Source: Hyphomicrobiales bacterium (GTDB lineage: Bacteria; Pseudomonadota; Alphaproteobacteria; Rhizobiales; Xanthobacteraceae). Taken from it: DNA of 64,000 nt. The stretch lies in the NCBI GenBank assembly GCA_009377755.1, contig WHTM01000002.1, forward strand, positions 1 through 64,000, in the 5' to 3' direction. The translations under genes were made by a program, and so were the position numbers. Shown here in pieces: positions 16,591 to 26,020 of the stretch (position 1 is its first letter; each line of letters begins with the position of its first letter). The notes below the pieces were generated by a model, which was not told the origin of the DNA, searched no databases, and saw only the letters and a program-made list of their open reading frames with translations.

Positions 16591-17469
16591 TTGAGCCATC
16601 AGAACGAGCCACGGCCCGCATTCCGCGCGCCGCCGAAATCGTGCGACGCGCACTTCCATATATTCGGCCCGGCAGACCGCTATCCCTACGGGTCCGGAAC
16701 GGCGGAGAGCCTTCGTTACGCGCCGCCGCTCGCGCCGCTCTCCGACTATCTCGAACTGGCCGGAATGCTCGGCTTCAAGCGCTTCGTGTTCGTCCAGCCC
16801 AGCGCCTATAGCCGCGATAACACATGCATGCTCGATGCCATGCGCGAGATCGGGATCGCGTTCTGTCGTGGCATCGTGGACGTGGACGAGAACGCGCCGG
16901 ACGCTCTGCTGGCCGAGATGGATAAGCTCGGCGTGTGCGGCGTGCGCATCAATGTCTCGCCGGTAAAGGCTCCTGCACCGGGCTTCTCCGAAACGATGCG
17001 ACCGCGCATCGAGCGTATCGACGCGCGCTGCGCCGAACTCGGCTGGCATCTCGACTTCCTCGCTCCCGGCTGGCTGACAGAGGAGCCACTTCCGGTCTTT
17101 GCCAAGCTGCGCTGCTCGTTCAGCGTCGCGCACATGGGCATGTTCCTCGCCCAGGAAGGGCCAAGCCAGCGCGGCTTCCAAAAGCTGCTCGACGTTCTGC
17201 GTCACGGCGACGGGCGCATGTGGGTGAAGTTCACCGGGACCTATCGGATGGCGACCCTTCCGACACTTGCCGACGCGATTCCAATGGCCCGTGCGCTGAT
17301 CGAAGCGGCGCCTGATCGGCTGATCTGGGGCAGCGACTATCCGCACCTGTCGTTCGCCGACAAGGTGGGCTCCGTGCAGCTGTTCAACCTGCTGGCCGAC
17401 TGGGCGCCGGACGAATCGATGCGGCGGCGGATCCTGGTCGATAATCCCGCCGCGCTGTTCGGTTTCTGA
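16591..17469 (+). CDS. Amidohydrolase-superfamily hydrolase, LigI (PDC lactonase)-like
   Basis: 292 residues from TTG 16591, placed after AAAGGAGAGAG. Residues 19-24 give the H-x-H of the superfamily (CDAHFHIFGP); F-V-F-V-Q-P-S-A-Y follows; a histidine in V-A-H-M-G-M and the terminal Asp in W-G-S-D-Y-P-H complete the barrel active site. This pattern is that of 2-pyrone-4,6-dicarboxylate lactonase and related hydrolases of aromatic-acid pathways. The exact substrate is not proven. It is the last gene of the 14651-17469 operon. Confidence 0.88.
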   Translation: MSHQNEPRPAFRAPPKSCDAHFHIFGPADRYPYGSGTAESLRYAPPLAPLSDYLELAGMLGFKRFVFVQPSAYSRDNTCMLDAMREIGIAFCRGIVDVDENAPDALLAEMDKLGVCGVRINVSPVKAPAPGFSETMRPRIERIDARCAELGWHLDFLAPGWLTEEPLPVFAKLRCSFSVAHMGMFLAQEGPSQRGFQKLLDVLRHGDGRMWVKFTGTYRMATLPTLADAIPMARALIEAAPDRLIWGSDYPHLSFADKVGSVQLFNLLADWAPDESMRRRILVDNPAALFGF

Positions 17470-17512
17470 CGCGGCGGGCTCGCCGGTGCCCTGTTTGGAA
17501 AAGGGAGAGGTG

Positions 17513-18484
17513 CTATTCGAGCGATATCTTCAACGACGTAATGATCTTCCGCATCTGCTCGCTTTCGTCGGCAATCATCTTTGCAAGCTGCTCCGGGGTC
17601 GTCGGCTCCGCGGGCATGCCGTCCGCCGTCAACCGCTTCTTGATCGCTTCATCGGACATGATCGTCCGCACCGCCGCGTTGATTCCGTCGACGGCCGCGC
17701 GCGGCGTTCCGCTCGGCGCCATCAGCGCGTACATGTTGTACAGGACCACATCCTTGTAGCCGGCTTCGGCAAAGGTCGGCACCTCCGGAAGCGCCGGCGA
17801 TCGCTTTTCCGCCGTGACCGCGACGATCTTGAGCTTGCCTGACCGGTGCAGCGCCAGCGACGTCGTCATGCCGTCGAAATAGACGTGGACTTGACCGCTC
17901 ACCAGATCGGTGACGGCGGGCGCCGACCCGCGGTAGGGAATGTCCTTCATCGGGATCTTGAGCTGGGTGCGGACCATCTCGCCCACGAGATGCGCCGAAC
18001 TGCCCCGGCCAGTGGTCGCGTAGTTGATGCCGCCCGGTGTCTTGCGGGCGAACTCGATCAATTCGCTCACCGACTTGACGGGGATCGCATTGGACACGTC
18101 GGCCGCCAGCGGATGGCGGGCCAGCAGAGTGATCGGCTGAAAGTCAGAGACCTTGTAGCGCATCGATTTCTGCAGATGCGGGTTGGTCGTCAGCGTCGAT
18201 GACGTGGCGATCAGCAGCGTGTGACCGTCTGGACTCGACCGCGCCACGCGCCCGGCTCCGATCATGGTCGCGGCGCCACCGACATTTTCGATGACGATCG
18301 GCTGCCCGAGCAGTTCGGTCAACCGCGGCGCCATGATTCGCGCCAGCATGTCGGATGTCCCGCCGGCCGGGAAAGGCACCACGATGGTAATCGGGCGCGT
18401 CGGAAACGGCTGAGCGACGCCCCGCCCCCCGCTCGCAATTGCCAGAACTCCCGCGCAGACCGCGACCGACAACCAACGATTCAT
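17513..18484 (-). CDS. Bug/TctC-family periplasmic solute-binding protein
   Basis: 323 residues from ATG 18484, with a clear signal peptide (SVAVCAGVLAIASGGRGVAQ) and the Bug opening FPTRPITIVVPFPAGGTSDM. Also seen are G-Q-P-I-V-I-E-N-V-G-G-A, I-P-Y-R-G-S-A-P-A-V-T-D-L and L-P-E-V-P-T-F-A-E-A-G. It is the third Bug protein within 8 kb and is convergent with the LigI-like gene. The partner transporter is not visible. Confidence 0.93.
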   Translation of the reverse strand: MNRWLSVAVCAGVLAIASGGRGVAQPFPTRPITIVVPFPAGGTSDMLARIMAPRLTELLGQPIVIENVGGAATMIGAGRVARSSPDGHTLLIATSSTLTTNPHLQKSMRYKVSDFQPITLLARHPLAADVSNAIPVKSVSELIEFARKTPGGINYATTGRGSSAHLVGEMVRTQLKIPMKDIPYRGSAPAVTDLVSGQVHVYFDGMTTSLALHRSGKLKIVAVTAEKRSPALPEVPTFAEAGYKDVVLYNMYALMAPSGTPRAAVDGINAAVRTIMSDEAIKKRLTADGMPAEPTTPEQLAKMIADESEQMRKIITSLKISLE

Positions 18485-18766
18485 AGCTTCCTCCCCTGAA
18501 TGACGCGTCATCTGCGCCTGCCAGCGATCTAGCCGGCGGTGCCTTGTTATCGAAGCAGATCAATCCCACAGCGGCGTTACAATACCGTCTGATGCACAAC
18601 AGCTTTCCAAATTCCGCGACAATCGCAAAGCGGCGTCATCGCCTGTGGCCGGCATAGCATCAGCGACCATCGCCGCCGACTTTTTCGACCACTTCAAAAG
18701 TGCTAGCCGAAGATGGCATCCATCCCACGCGCCCGTTCCGGATGCCGAAGACACCGAGGTATGCGA

Positions 18767-19561
18767 ATGACCGACCTAATTCTCTTCGAGCAAAGAGAGC
18801 GGATCGCCATACTCACGCTCAACCGTCCGGAGGTCCGCAATATCCTGTCCGGCGAGGGCATGACCGAGGCCATCGTCAATGCCATCGACCGGCTGTCAGC
18901 CGCGGCCGATATCCACGTTGCGGTGCTGACCGGCGCGGGTACGGCGTTCTCCGCCGGTGGCGATCTCAAGCGCATGCTTGCGACCGCCACGGCGCGCGAT
19001 CCGAATACCGCGCGACGCAATTATGTCGAAGGAATTCAGAGAATCCCGCGGGCGTTTGCGCGTTGCGAGGTGCCGATCATCGCAGCTATCAACGGACCGG
19101 CGAGCGGCGCTGGCCTCGATCTCGCCTGCATGTGCGACATCCGCATCGCGGCTCAGAGCGCCACGTTTTCCGAGAGCTTCGTGCGGATCGGAATCGTTCC
19201 AGGCGATGGCGGAAGCTGGTTTTTACCTCGTGTCGTCGGCCTGCCAAAAGCCCTGGAAATGAGCCTCACGGCCGATACTCTGGACGCCGGGCAAGCCCTG
19301 CGCTGCCAACTCGTGACCCGGGTCGTTCCCGACGCCGAGTTGATGCCGACGGCCCTGGCATTTGCGGAGCGCATCGCGCGCCACCCGTCACCCGCCGTGC
19401 GAATGACGAAGACTCTGCTCCAGAGAAGCCTCGGCATGACTCTTGACGATACGTTGACGATGACTTCGGCGTTTCAGGCGCTGGCCCATACCACCGCCGA
19501 GCACAAGGCTGCCCTCGAGCAAGCGGTCGAGGCTCTCAACGCCTCGAAGCGAAAGCCATAA
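18767..19561 (+). CDS. Enoyl-CoA hydratase/isomerase family protein
   Basis: 264 residues from ATG 18767 (GAGG eight bases before). It has L-N-R-P-E-V-R-N, the oxyanion strand G-A-G-T-A-F-S-A-G-G-D-L-K, then SGAGLDLACMCDIRIA and F-S-E-S-F-V-R-I-G-I-V-P-G-D-G-G. The first hydratase glutamate position is Asp/Leu-like (GLDL) while the second (S-E-S-F) is kept, so isomerase or hydrolase activity is possible. It is convergent with the LysR gene, three bases apart at the stops. Confidence 0.9.
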   Translation: MTDLILFEQRERIAILTLNRPEVRNILSGEGMTEAIVNAIDRLSAAADIHVAVLTGAGTAFSAGGDLKRMLATATARDPNTARRNYVEGIQRIPRAFARCEVPIIAAINGPASGAGLDLACMCDIRIAAQSATFSESFVRIGIVPGDGGSWFLPRVVGLPKALEMSLTADTLDAGQALRCQLVTRVVPDAELMPTALAFAERIARHPSPAVRMTKTLLQRSLGMTLDDTLTMTSAFQALAHTTAEHKAALEQAVEALNASKRKP

Positions 19562-19563
19562 CT

Positions 19564-20478
19564 TTACGCGCCGGCCGACTCGCGGTCCTTGAAGAGGCCG
19601 ACGAGGAACTCAACGAACGCCTTGGTCTTCGGCGACAGACGCCGACTGCTGGGATAGACGGCATAAAGCGCTGCATCGAAATCCGTCGGCCTGACCTCAT
19701 AGTCGGTCAGGATCATCTGCAGGCGGCCACTGGCGACAGCTCGCTGCACCATCCACTCCTGGGCCACGATCACACCCAATCCATTCACGGCCGCCGACAT
19801 CAGCACAGTGCTGTTCCTGGTTTGGAGACTGCCGGCGACCGGAATTTCGTGTGTTTCCTTTGCCTTCGTGAAGCGCCAGATACTGCCGTAGTGCACCGGA
19901 TCGTAGATAAGGCAATTGTGCTTCACGAGCTCCTCGGGTTGCTTCGGTTCGCCATGCTTGGCGAAATACGCGGGGCTGCCGCATGCCACCCGCCGGCCGG
20001 CACTCAAGCGCCGCGCCACCGTGCTCGTGTCCTGAAGATTGCCGAGCCACACAGCAACGTCGATGCCGTTCTCAACCAGATCGACGCGATCGTCGTTCAG
20101 GTCGACATCCAGGCACAATTCCGGGTACCGGCTTAGGAAGCTCGGTAAGGCGGGAACGATGACATCGCTCGCGGCTGACGTGCGAAGCTGGACACGCAAT
20201 GTGCCCTTGACCGAATCCTGGAATGACGAGACCTGGTTTCGGAGGTTGTCGAGCTGTCTGACAACGTCCCGCGCGTGCTCGTAATAGAGAGCGCCTGCCT
20301 CCGTCAGGCTCTGATGACGAGTGGTCCGGTTCAGGAGCCGGACGCCAAGCAACTCCTCCAGAGCGTTGACCTGCCGCGCAATCGAACTGACCGTGATGTT
20401 CCGCTGGCGCGCCGCCGCCGAGAAGCTGCCGTGCTCCACCACGCTGACAAAGGCTCGAATGCTCGTCAGCTCATCCAT
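19564..20478 (-). CDS. LysR-family transcriptional regulator
   Basis: 304 residues. N-terminal winged helix (ELTSIRAFVSVVEHGSFSAA, then N-A-L-E-E-L-L-G-V-R-L-L-N-R-T-T-R) followed by the substrate-binding-like effector domain (CrgA/DmlR branch). The start lies three bases after the stop of the Ldh gene on the same strand, so it is the last gene of the TRAP-Ldh operon and likely controls it. Confidence 0.93.
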   Translation of the reverse strand: MDELTSIRAFVSVVEHGSFSAAARQRNITVSSIARQVNALEELLGVRLLNRTTRHQSLTEAGALYYEHARDVVRQLDNLRNQVSSFQDSVKGTLRVQLRTSAASDVIVPALPSFLSRYPELCLDVDLNDDRVDLVENGIDVAVWLGNLQDTSTVARRLSAGRRVACGSPAYFAKHGEPKQPEELVKHNCLIYDPVHYGSIWRFTKAKETHEIPVAGSLQTRNSTVLMSAAVNGLGVIVAQEWMVQRAVASGRLQMILTDYEVRPTDFDAALYAVYPSSRRLSPKTKAFVEFLVGLFKDRESAGA

Positions 20479-20481
20479 CGC

Positions 20482-21468
20482 TCAAGACTGGGGTCTCAGA
20501 TTTTGAAGCGCGGCATAGACTTTGTCATCGACCGTGAGGGTGCCGCGCACCTGTCCCTGTGCACGTCGAAGCAGGCTCGACGCACCGGGAATTCGCACTC
20601 GCTCTGCCCCCAGGCCCGGCCGCGACGTACGCACGATGTCTAGGAGTTCTTCCGCTCTCGTCTTGAATTGGTTGATCGGCATCAGCAATTCCGGATTGAA
20701 CACGAAAAAGAAGAAACCGTAGTCGCTCACGTCCTTGACGATCGTGTTGCCGCCCGCAAGAACTCCGAGCACCTGCACCGCAAGCGAAAGCGCGCCGCCC
20801 CGCGGCCCGCCCCAAGGCAGAATGGCTCCGTCGAGGCCGGCCGCGGCATCGTCGGTCGGCTGTCCCTGGACGTCAACCGCCATGCCGGGATCGAGCTTGC
20901 GTCCGGTGCGCTTGCGCAGCAGCAGTTCGCCCCAGGTGGCCGCGCTGGTGCCGAGATCGATGACCAGAGGGCCGTCCTTTCCCGGAAAGGCTAACGCAAT
21001 CGGGTTGGTGCCGAACAGGGCATCGATCCCGCCGTATGGGGCCACGCGCGCCGTGGAACTCGCGGTGTGAAAGGCGACCAGATCCAGGCGGGCCGCGCGT
21101 TCGACATAGTAGGCAAGCCGGCCGCTGAACCAGGTGTTTCGGACTCCAACGATGCCGACACCGCTTCCCTTGGCGAGGTCAATGGCCTTGTCGACGCCGA
21201 TCACCGAGGTGACGTAGCCATTGTTGTCGCCGCCGTCGATCACGGCCGATATGGAATCTTCGCGAACGATCGTGACGGGCCTGGCCGGCGGCTTCTTCTC
21301 GAGTGCCTCCACCAGGGCCAAGACCCTGGGCAGACCCGCAAAGGCGTGCCCTGCAATCGCAGCGTCGATCAAATGGTCGGCCACGATACCGGCGTAATCT
21401 GGGCGCATCCCGCGCGATGTCAGAATCTCGACAGCGAGCGCCTTCGCGTCCTCGAATTTCAGCTCCAT
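20482..21468 (-). CDS. Ldh-family (malate/lactate/ureidoglycolate-type) NAD(P)-dependent oxidoreductase
   Basis: 328 residues from ATG 21468. The fold-specific features are AGHAFAGLPRV in the first domain, S-A-V-I-D-G-G-D-N-N-G-Y, a conserved H-T-A-S-S-T-A-R-V-A-P-Y-G-G segment, and F-G-T-N-P-I-A-L-A-F-P with V-I-D-L-G-T-S-A. This YlbC/YiaK/AllD family reduces 2-oxo acids or oxidises 2-hydroxy acids. Downstream of a TRAP transporter it probably handles the imported hydroxy- or keto-acid. The usual catalytic His of the family (in G-H-x-x-x-G) is present as A-G-H-A-F. Confidence 0.9.
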   Translation of the reverse strand: MELKFEDAKALAVEILTSRGMRPDYAGIVADHLIDAAIAGHAFAGLPRVLALVEALEKKPPARPVTIVREDSISAVIDGGDNNGYVTSVIGVDKAIDLAKGSGVGIVGVRNTWFSGRLAYYVERAARLDLVAFHTASSTARVAPYGGIDALFGTNPIALAFPGKDGPLVIDLGTSAATWGELLLRKRTGRKLDPGMAVDVQGQPTDDAAAGLDGAILPWGGPRGGALSLAVQVLGVLAGGNTIVKDVSDYGFFFFVFNPELLMPINQFKTRAEELLDIVRTSRPGLGAERVRIPGASSLLRRAQGQVRGTLTVDDKVYAALQNLRPQS

Positions 21469-21542
21469 CGATGTTCCTCTGAACGTACCATTCGCGCCAG
21501 CCTGTTGCCGGGTGCCAATCACTCAAGTCACAGCGGCCGAAT

Positions 21543-23517
21543 TCAGGACGACGAAACATTAGCGACTGTCGCGACCGCGGACCGGCGCGGGCGCTTCCAG
21601 TAGTGATAGAGCACGACGCCGACGATCATGGCCAAAGCCGGAAGATCTACGACGGGATTCGGGAAGACGAGCGCCACCGCTCCGGCAATGAGACAGACTC
21701 GCGACACCGCGCTCAGATGGCCGAAACAGTAGCCCGACATGCCGGCTGCGAACGGCAGCGCGGCAAAGAACATGACCCCCCAGGTATAGGCAACGTTCCA
21801 GTTGAAGCCATCGAGCATCAGAATGGGCGTGTAAACGAACATGAACGGCATGATGTAGAGAAAGCTCGAGAATCGCATCGCCTGAAAGCCCGTACTGTAC
21901 GGATTGGCTTGCGCGATACTGGCGCCCGCGAAGGCCGCCATGCAGACTGGAGGGGTGACATTGGACGACTGGCTGAACCAGAACACCGCGAGGTGCGCAG
22001 CCAGGAGTGGGACGCCCATTTCCCCCAACGCGGGTGCTGCCAGAACCGCCAAAATTAGATAGTCGGCGGTGACCGTCATTCCCATGCCTAGAATGAAGGT
22101 GGCGATCAGGATGATCAAAAGCGCGATCCACACCATGCCGAAGGTGTAGGTCAGAAGCAGGGCTGAGAACTTGAACGCGAGCCCCGTCAGCAGCGCCATA
22201 CCGACAATGATGCCGACGGGACCCGCCGTCGATCCGACGATGAGCGACTTGTCGCCGCCCTCGGCCAGCGCGTCGAATAACGTGACGAAGAAGCCCTTGA
22301 TGTCCCAGGCCAGTAGATACCGCACGACCATCAACGCCAGGAAGATCATAATGGCATCGAAGGCCGCTTTCGAGGCGGTCGCACCGCTGAACAGCACGCC
22401 GAACAGCACGACGATGGGGATGATGTAGTACCAGCCAGATTTCAGGACCGGCCAGACCCTCTTGCGCTGATCGAGCGGCATGATCTCGACCCCGGTCTTC
22501 AAGGCCTCGAAATGCGTCATTGTCAGTACGGCAAAAAAGTAGAGCAGCGCCGGCACGAGAGCGACCAGCATGATCTGCCCGTAGGGCATGCGCAGCATCT
22601 CAGCCATCAGGAAAACGCCCGCACCCATGACCGGGGGCATGAACATCCCGCCGGTCGACGCCGCGGCCTCGATGCCGCCCGCGACGTGCGGCCGGTATCC
22701 CGTCTTTTTCATCAGAGGAATTGTGAACGTGCCGGTCGCAACCGTATTGGCCGTGGCGCTTCCCGAGATCATCCCGAAGAAGCAACTCGCCATCACCGCG
22801 GCCTTGGCGGGACCGCCGCGAAAGCGGCCGAGCAGCGCTAGCGGCAGATCGATGAAGAACACACCGGCGCCGAAGCGCTCGAAGATCGCGCCCATGATCA
22901 CGAACAGCATGACGAAGGCGATAAAAGACATAGGCGACGAAGCCGAAAATGCCGTTCATCGAGGCGTAGGTGTCTGAAATGACCAGCGAGGCCGAATAGC
23001 CCGCGTGGCTGAACAATTCGCCGGGAAAGTACGGGCCCAACATCGCGTAAATCAGCGCCAGCAGGGCAAGCGTCGGCAAGATGAAGCTCATCGCCCGCCG
23101 GCAGGCTTCAAGAATCACCACGATCGCAAGCACACCGAAGAAGATGTCGCGCGTCGTGGCTTCGCCGCCCCTCCAGGCCATGTCCTCGTATTCGACGATG
23201 AAGTTGGCGAATGCGAGAACCGCGATGACGATCAACCCAAGATCGACAGTGCTTGGACGATGCTGCGGCGACGAGCGCAACGCGGGATATCGCAAAAACA
23301 CCATCGACGTCACCAGCATGATGAACGTCGCCCGGAGTGTCGAGGTGGTCCACAGATTGCTGACAACCGAAGTGATCAGGAAAACGCTGTAAAAGGCCGC
23401 CAGCAGCCGGTAAGTGATGTTCCAGCCGGACGTAAACCGCCGTGCGCCGCGCGAACCTTCGCTCTTTTCAAGCAGGCGAAGGAGTACGCCCAAAGCAGCT
23501 GCGCGTGGTTCGGCCAT
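21543..23517 (-). pseudogene. TAXI-TRAP transporter fused 4TM/12TM permease, split by a one-base frameshift
   Basis: About 658 residues of a fused DctQ/DctM-type TRAP permease, read in two frames. The first part (start ATG 23517) has at least six membrane segments and runs to G-I-F-G-F-V-A-Y-V-F; the second starts as I-A-F-V-M-L-F-V-I-M-G-A and carries the large-subunit core (SCFFGMISGSATANTVATG, F-M-P-P-V-M-G-A-G). The joint is a run of four T on the minus strand (23926 minus 1 kb: 22923-22926) where three would keep the frame. It is either a recent loss-of-function change, a sequencing slip, or a slippage site. All else looks intact. Confidence 0.85.
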
Positions 23518-23599
23518 AGAGCCCCCGGCTCTGAGGTTGAATTCATCCGCTGCAGCCGCGCGCGAGACGCGATGCAACGCCTCCCGCGCGATACCGTCG

Positions 23600-24592
23600 C
23601 TATTTCAGAACCGGCTCTGGAATCTGAATGACATGCTCGCGCCAGTACTTTGCGGCGCCCGGATGCACCGGTCCCGGATTGCCCGCGAGCGGCGTCTTCG
23701 GATTGAGGCCGTGGCTCTTGAACGCCATCGAAAGGTGGCGAACTCCACCTTCCGAATAGGCGAGCTTAGTGAGCTCGTAGATTACGTCGTCGGGAACCTC
23801 CTTGTGGGCGATTAGAAAGCCGTTGCTGCCGAACACGGTCACGTCCTTTGCCTGGCCGGGATAGGTGCCCGCAGCGATCTTGATCGGCTGGTAGAAAGGA
23901 AACTTCTTGAAGAACCCGCTCTTCTCCATTTCAGCACTCATGTCGACGAGCTTGATCTTCTTTTGCGCCGCGATTTCTTCGACCGTGCCGGCAGGAATCG
24001 TCCCAAGGCGCGTGATTGCGTCGACTCGCCCGTCGACCAGCATGTCGGGATAGTCCTGGTGCGGTAGCATCTGAGCCTTCATCTGCCCCAGGAGACCTGA
24101 TGTCTCCAGTAGACGGTGCAAGCCGGTCGCGGCGGCAGAACCCGGAGCGCCGATTGCAACGTTCTTGCCCTTGAGGTCCGAAAGTGAGTTGACCTTGGGA
24201 TCGTCCAGGATGACGAGATGGTTGGCCATCGGCGGGACCACCTGGCCGATCACGCGCCAGTTGCGCATCTGTGCCGTGAACGGCTTCACGCCGTTCCAGC
24301 CTTCGAACAGCGCGTCGGGCGTGGCCATGCCGAGCTGAGCCTGGCCGGAATTGACGCGGCGCAGGTTCTCATAGCCGCCCCCCGAGGTGCTCGGGGTAAG
24401 CCGCAGCCTGGGAGAGTTGTTGTTGACGTAGTTCGAGAGCGGCGCCCCAATCAGATAGAACGATCCGGTGACTCCACCGGTCGAAAGCTGAAGCATGCGG
24501 CTTGCGTCCTGCGCAAAGCTGCTTCCCGGCACCGTCGCGACCGCGACAACGCATCCAAAACCCAACGCGACGAGGCTTTTTCTCGGCTGCAT
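23600..24592 (-). CDS. TAXI-family TRAP transporter solute-binding protein
   Basis: 330 residues: signal peptide (FGCVVAVATVPGSSFAQ), then the TAXI hallmark L-S-T-G-G-V-T-G-S-F-Y-L-I-G and P-S-T-S-G-G-G-Y-E-N-L-R-R. These periplasmic proteins deliver a carboxylate or amino acid to fused TRAP permeases. The permease follows 82 bases downstream on the same strand and a perfect FNR/FixK box sits 86 bases before the ATG. Confidence 0.93.
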   Translation of the reverse strand: MQPRKSLVALGFGCVVAVATVPGSSFAQDASRMLQLSTGGVTGSFYLIGAPLSNYVNNNSPRLRLTPSTSGGGYENLRRVNSGQAQLGMATPDALFEGWNGVKPFTAQMRNWRVIGQVVPPMANHLVILDDPKVNSLSDLKGKNVAIGAPGSAAATGLHRLLETSGLLGQMKAQMLPHQDYPDMLVDGRVDAITRLGTIPAGTVEEIAAQKKIKLVDMSAEMEKSGFFKKFPFYQPIKIAAGTYPGQAKDVTVFGSNGFLIAHKEVPDDVIYELTKLAYSEGGVRHLSMAFKSHGLNPKTPLAGNPGPVHPGAAKYWREHVIQIPEPVLK

Positions 24593-24955
24593 GATGACCT
24601 CCCTTTGGTCCGCTGGTGAAGCGGTCGTTGTTGCTTATTTTCCGGCGCGCCCTGAATTGTTCGATTCTCGTCCGTTGTTGATCTGGATCAAATGAAACGA
24701 TATTTTTTGAATGAAGTCGATCAATATTCTTGGTCATCACGCCTGTGCAGCCGAGGTGTTCGAGTGGATGTTGCGGCTGCGAAGCTGTGCGCCGTTGCCC
24801 CGAAGCTTTGGCGGCTTGACTGGCGAAGGACGGCCGCGATCTTTGCGCAGGACGTTACAATGCTGCCCGGATCGCGCTAGTGATCGCGGACCGAGACCTC
24901 CGTACATTCGCGCTCGGCACGCATCAGCAAGTCGTTTCATCATCTGGAGCAATTC
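24593..24955. other. Divergent regulatory region of the TRAP and LLM operons
   Basis: 363 bases between two divergent operons. Apart from the FNR/FixK box at 24678-24691 it is fairly AT-rich around 24690-24730 (ATATTTTTTGA, CAATATTCTT), as expected for promoters. I see no gene here. Confidence 0.6.
24678..24691. promoter_or_regulatory. FNR/FixK box (anaerobox)
   Basis: TTGATCTGGATCAA is a perfect palindromic match to the FNR/FixK consensus TTGAT-N4-ATCAA. It lies 86 bases upstream of the TAXI-TRAP binding-protein ATG, a good place for activation, and 264 bases upstream of the divergent LLM gene. It suggests low-oxygen control of the transporter operon. Confidence 0.75.
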
Positions 24956-26020
24956 ATGGACTTCGGCATCTTCAACATCATGCAGCAGAGACAACCCTCC
25001 AAGACCCCCAAGGAGGTTTATGCCGAGGCCATCGAACAGACCATGGTCGCCGAGCAGCTTGGCTTTGGGCGCTCCTGGTACGCAGAGCATCATTTCTCGA
25101 ACTACAGCCTGTGCCCATCGCCGCTCATGATGGTCGCGCATATGGCGGCGCGAACCAGCCGCATTCGACTCGGCACCGCGGTCGTCGTCGCGCCGCTCTA
25201 CACGCCGGGGCGACTGCTGTCCGAGATCGGCATGGTCGACATCCTGAGCGATGGACGACTCGATCTCGGCATCGGCATCGGTTACCAGGGCTATGAATTC
25301 GACCGGTTTGGAGTCGACCTGAAGTATGCACGCGAGATCAGCGGCGAGATGCTCGATCTGATCGAGCTTGGCCTGCGGGAACAGGCTTTCGAATACAAGG
25401 GCAAGCACCTGCAGCAGCCACGCTCGTCGATCGCCTGCAAACCGCTCCAGAAGCCGATCCCGCCGATCTGGTATGCCGGCGGCGACCCCGATCATCTGCG
25501 CCGGCTGGCGCGAAGCGATTATACGCTGTTCGTGTCCGGCGTGCTGGGCGGCATCACACGCATAAAGGCGCTGCGCGGCCAGTTCGAGCAGGCCGCCGTC
25601 GCGGAGGGCAAGGACCCCGCCCGGGTCAAATTCGCCGTGTCGCGGCTAGCGTTCGTGAGCAAGAACAAGGCCGACGTGATGCGTTTCGTCGAGAGCGCGT
25701 TGTACCAGCAGCGGCTGGCGGTGAGCCTGAAGATGCGGCGCGAGCAGGTCCAGAACGATTATATCGTTCAGGAGACTGCTTACGAAGACGAGCCTTCGAT
25801 AGAAGCCATCTTGCGCAATCTGCCGGTCGGCGATGTCGAAACCTGCATCGAGAAGATGGTACGCTTGGTGCGCGAGCTCAAACCGGTCCACATCATGATC
25901 CAGACCCAGGTCGGCGACGTGGAGCACAAGAAGTCGCTTGCGGCGATGGAGCTCTGGGCCGGGAAAGTGATCCCTGGGATACTGAAAGAGCTGGGCAAGA
26001 CCACGTCCGCGGCCGCGTAG
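24956..26020 (+). CDS. LLM-class flavin-dependent oxidoreductase (luciferase-like monooxygenase)
   Basis: 354 residues of the bacterial luciferase-like TIM barrel: M-D-F-G-I-F-N-I at the start, W-Y-A-E-H-H-F, R-L-G-T-A-V-V-V-A-P-L-Y-T-P-G-R-L-L, L-D-L-G-I-G-I-G-Y, and I-P-P-I-W-Y-A-G-G. The family uses reduced FMN (or F420) and O2 to oxidise small organics. It is the first gene of an operon with a CoA transferase, an enoyl-CoA hydratase and an SDR; the next ATG follows its stop with no gap. Confidence 0.92.
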   Translation: MDFGIFNIMQQRQPSKTPKEVYAEAIEQTMVAEQLGFGRSWYAEHHFSNYSLCPSPLMMVAHMAARTSRIRLGTAVVVAPLYTPGRLLSEIGMVDILSDGRLDLGIGIGYQGYEFDRFGVDLKYAREISGEMLDLIELGLREQAFEYKGKHLQQPRSSIACKPLQKPIPPIWYAGGDPDHLRRLARSDYTLFVSGVLGGITRIKALRGQFEQAAVAEGKDPARVKFAVSRLAFVSKNKADVMRFVESALYQQRLAVSLKMRREQVQNDYIVQETAYEDEPSIEAILRNLPVGDVETCIEKMVRLVRELKPVHIMIQTQVGDVEHKKSLAAMELWAGKVIPGILKELGKTTSAAA

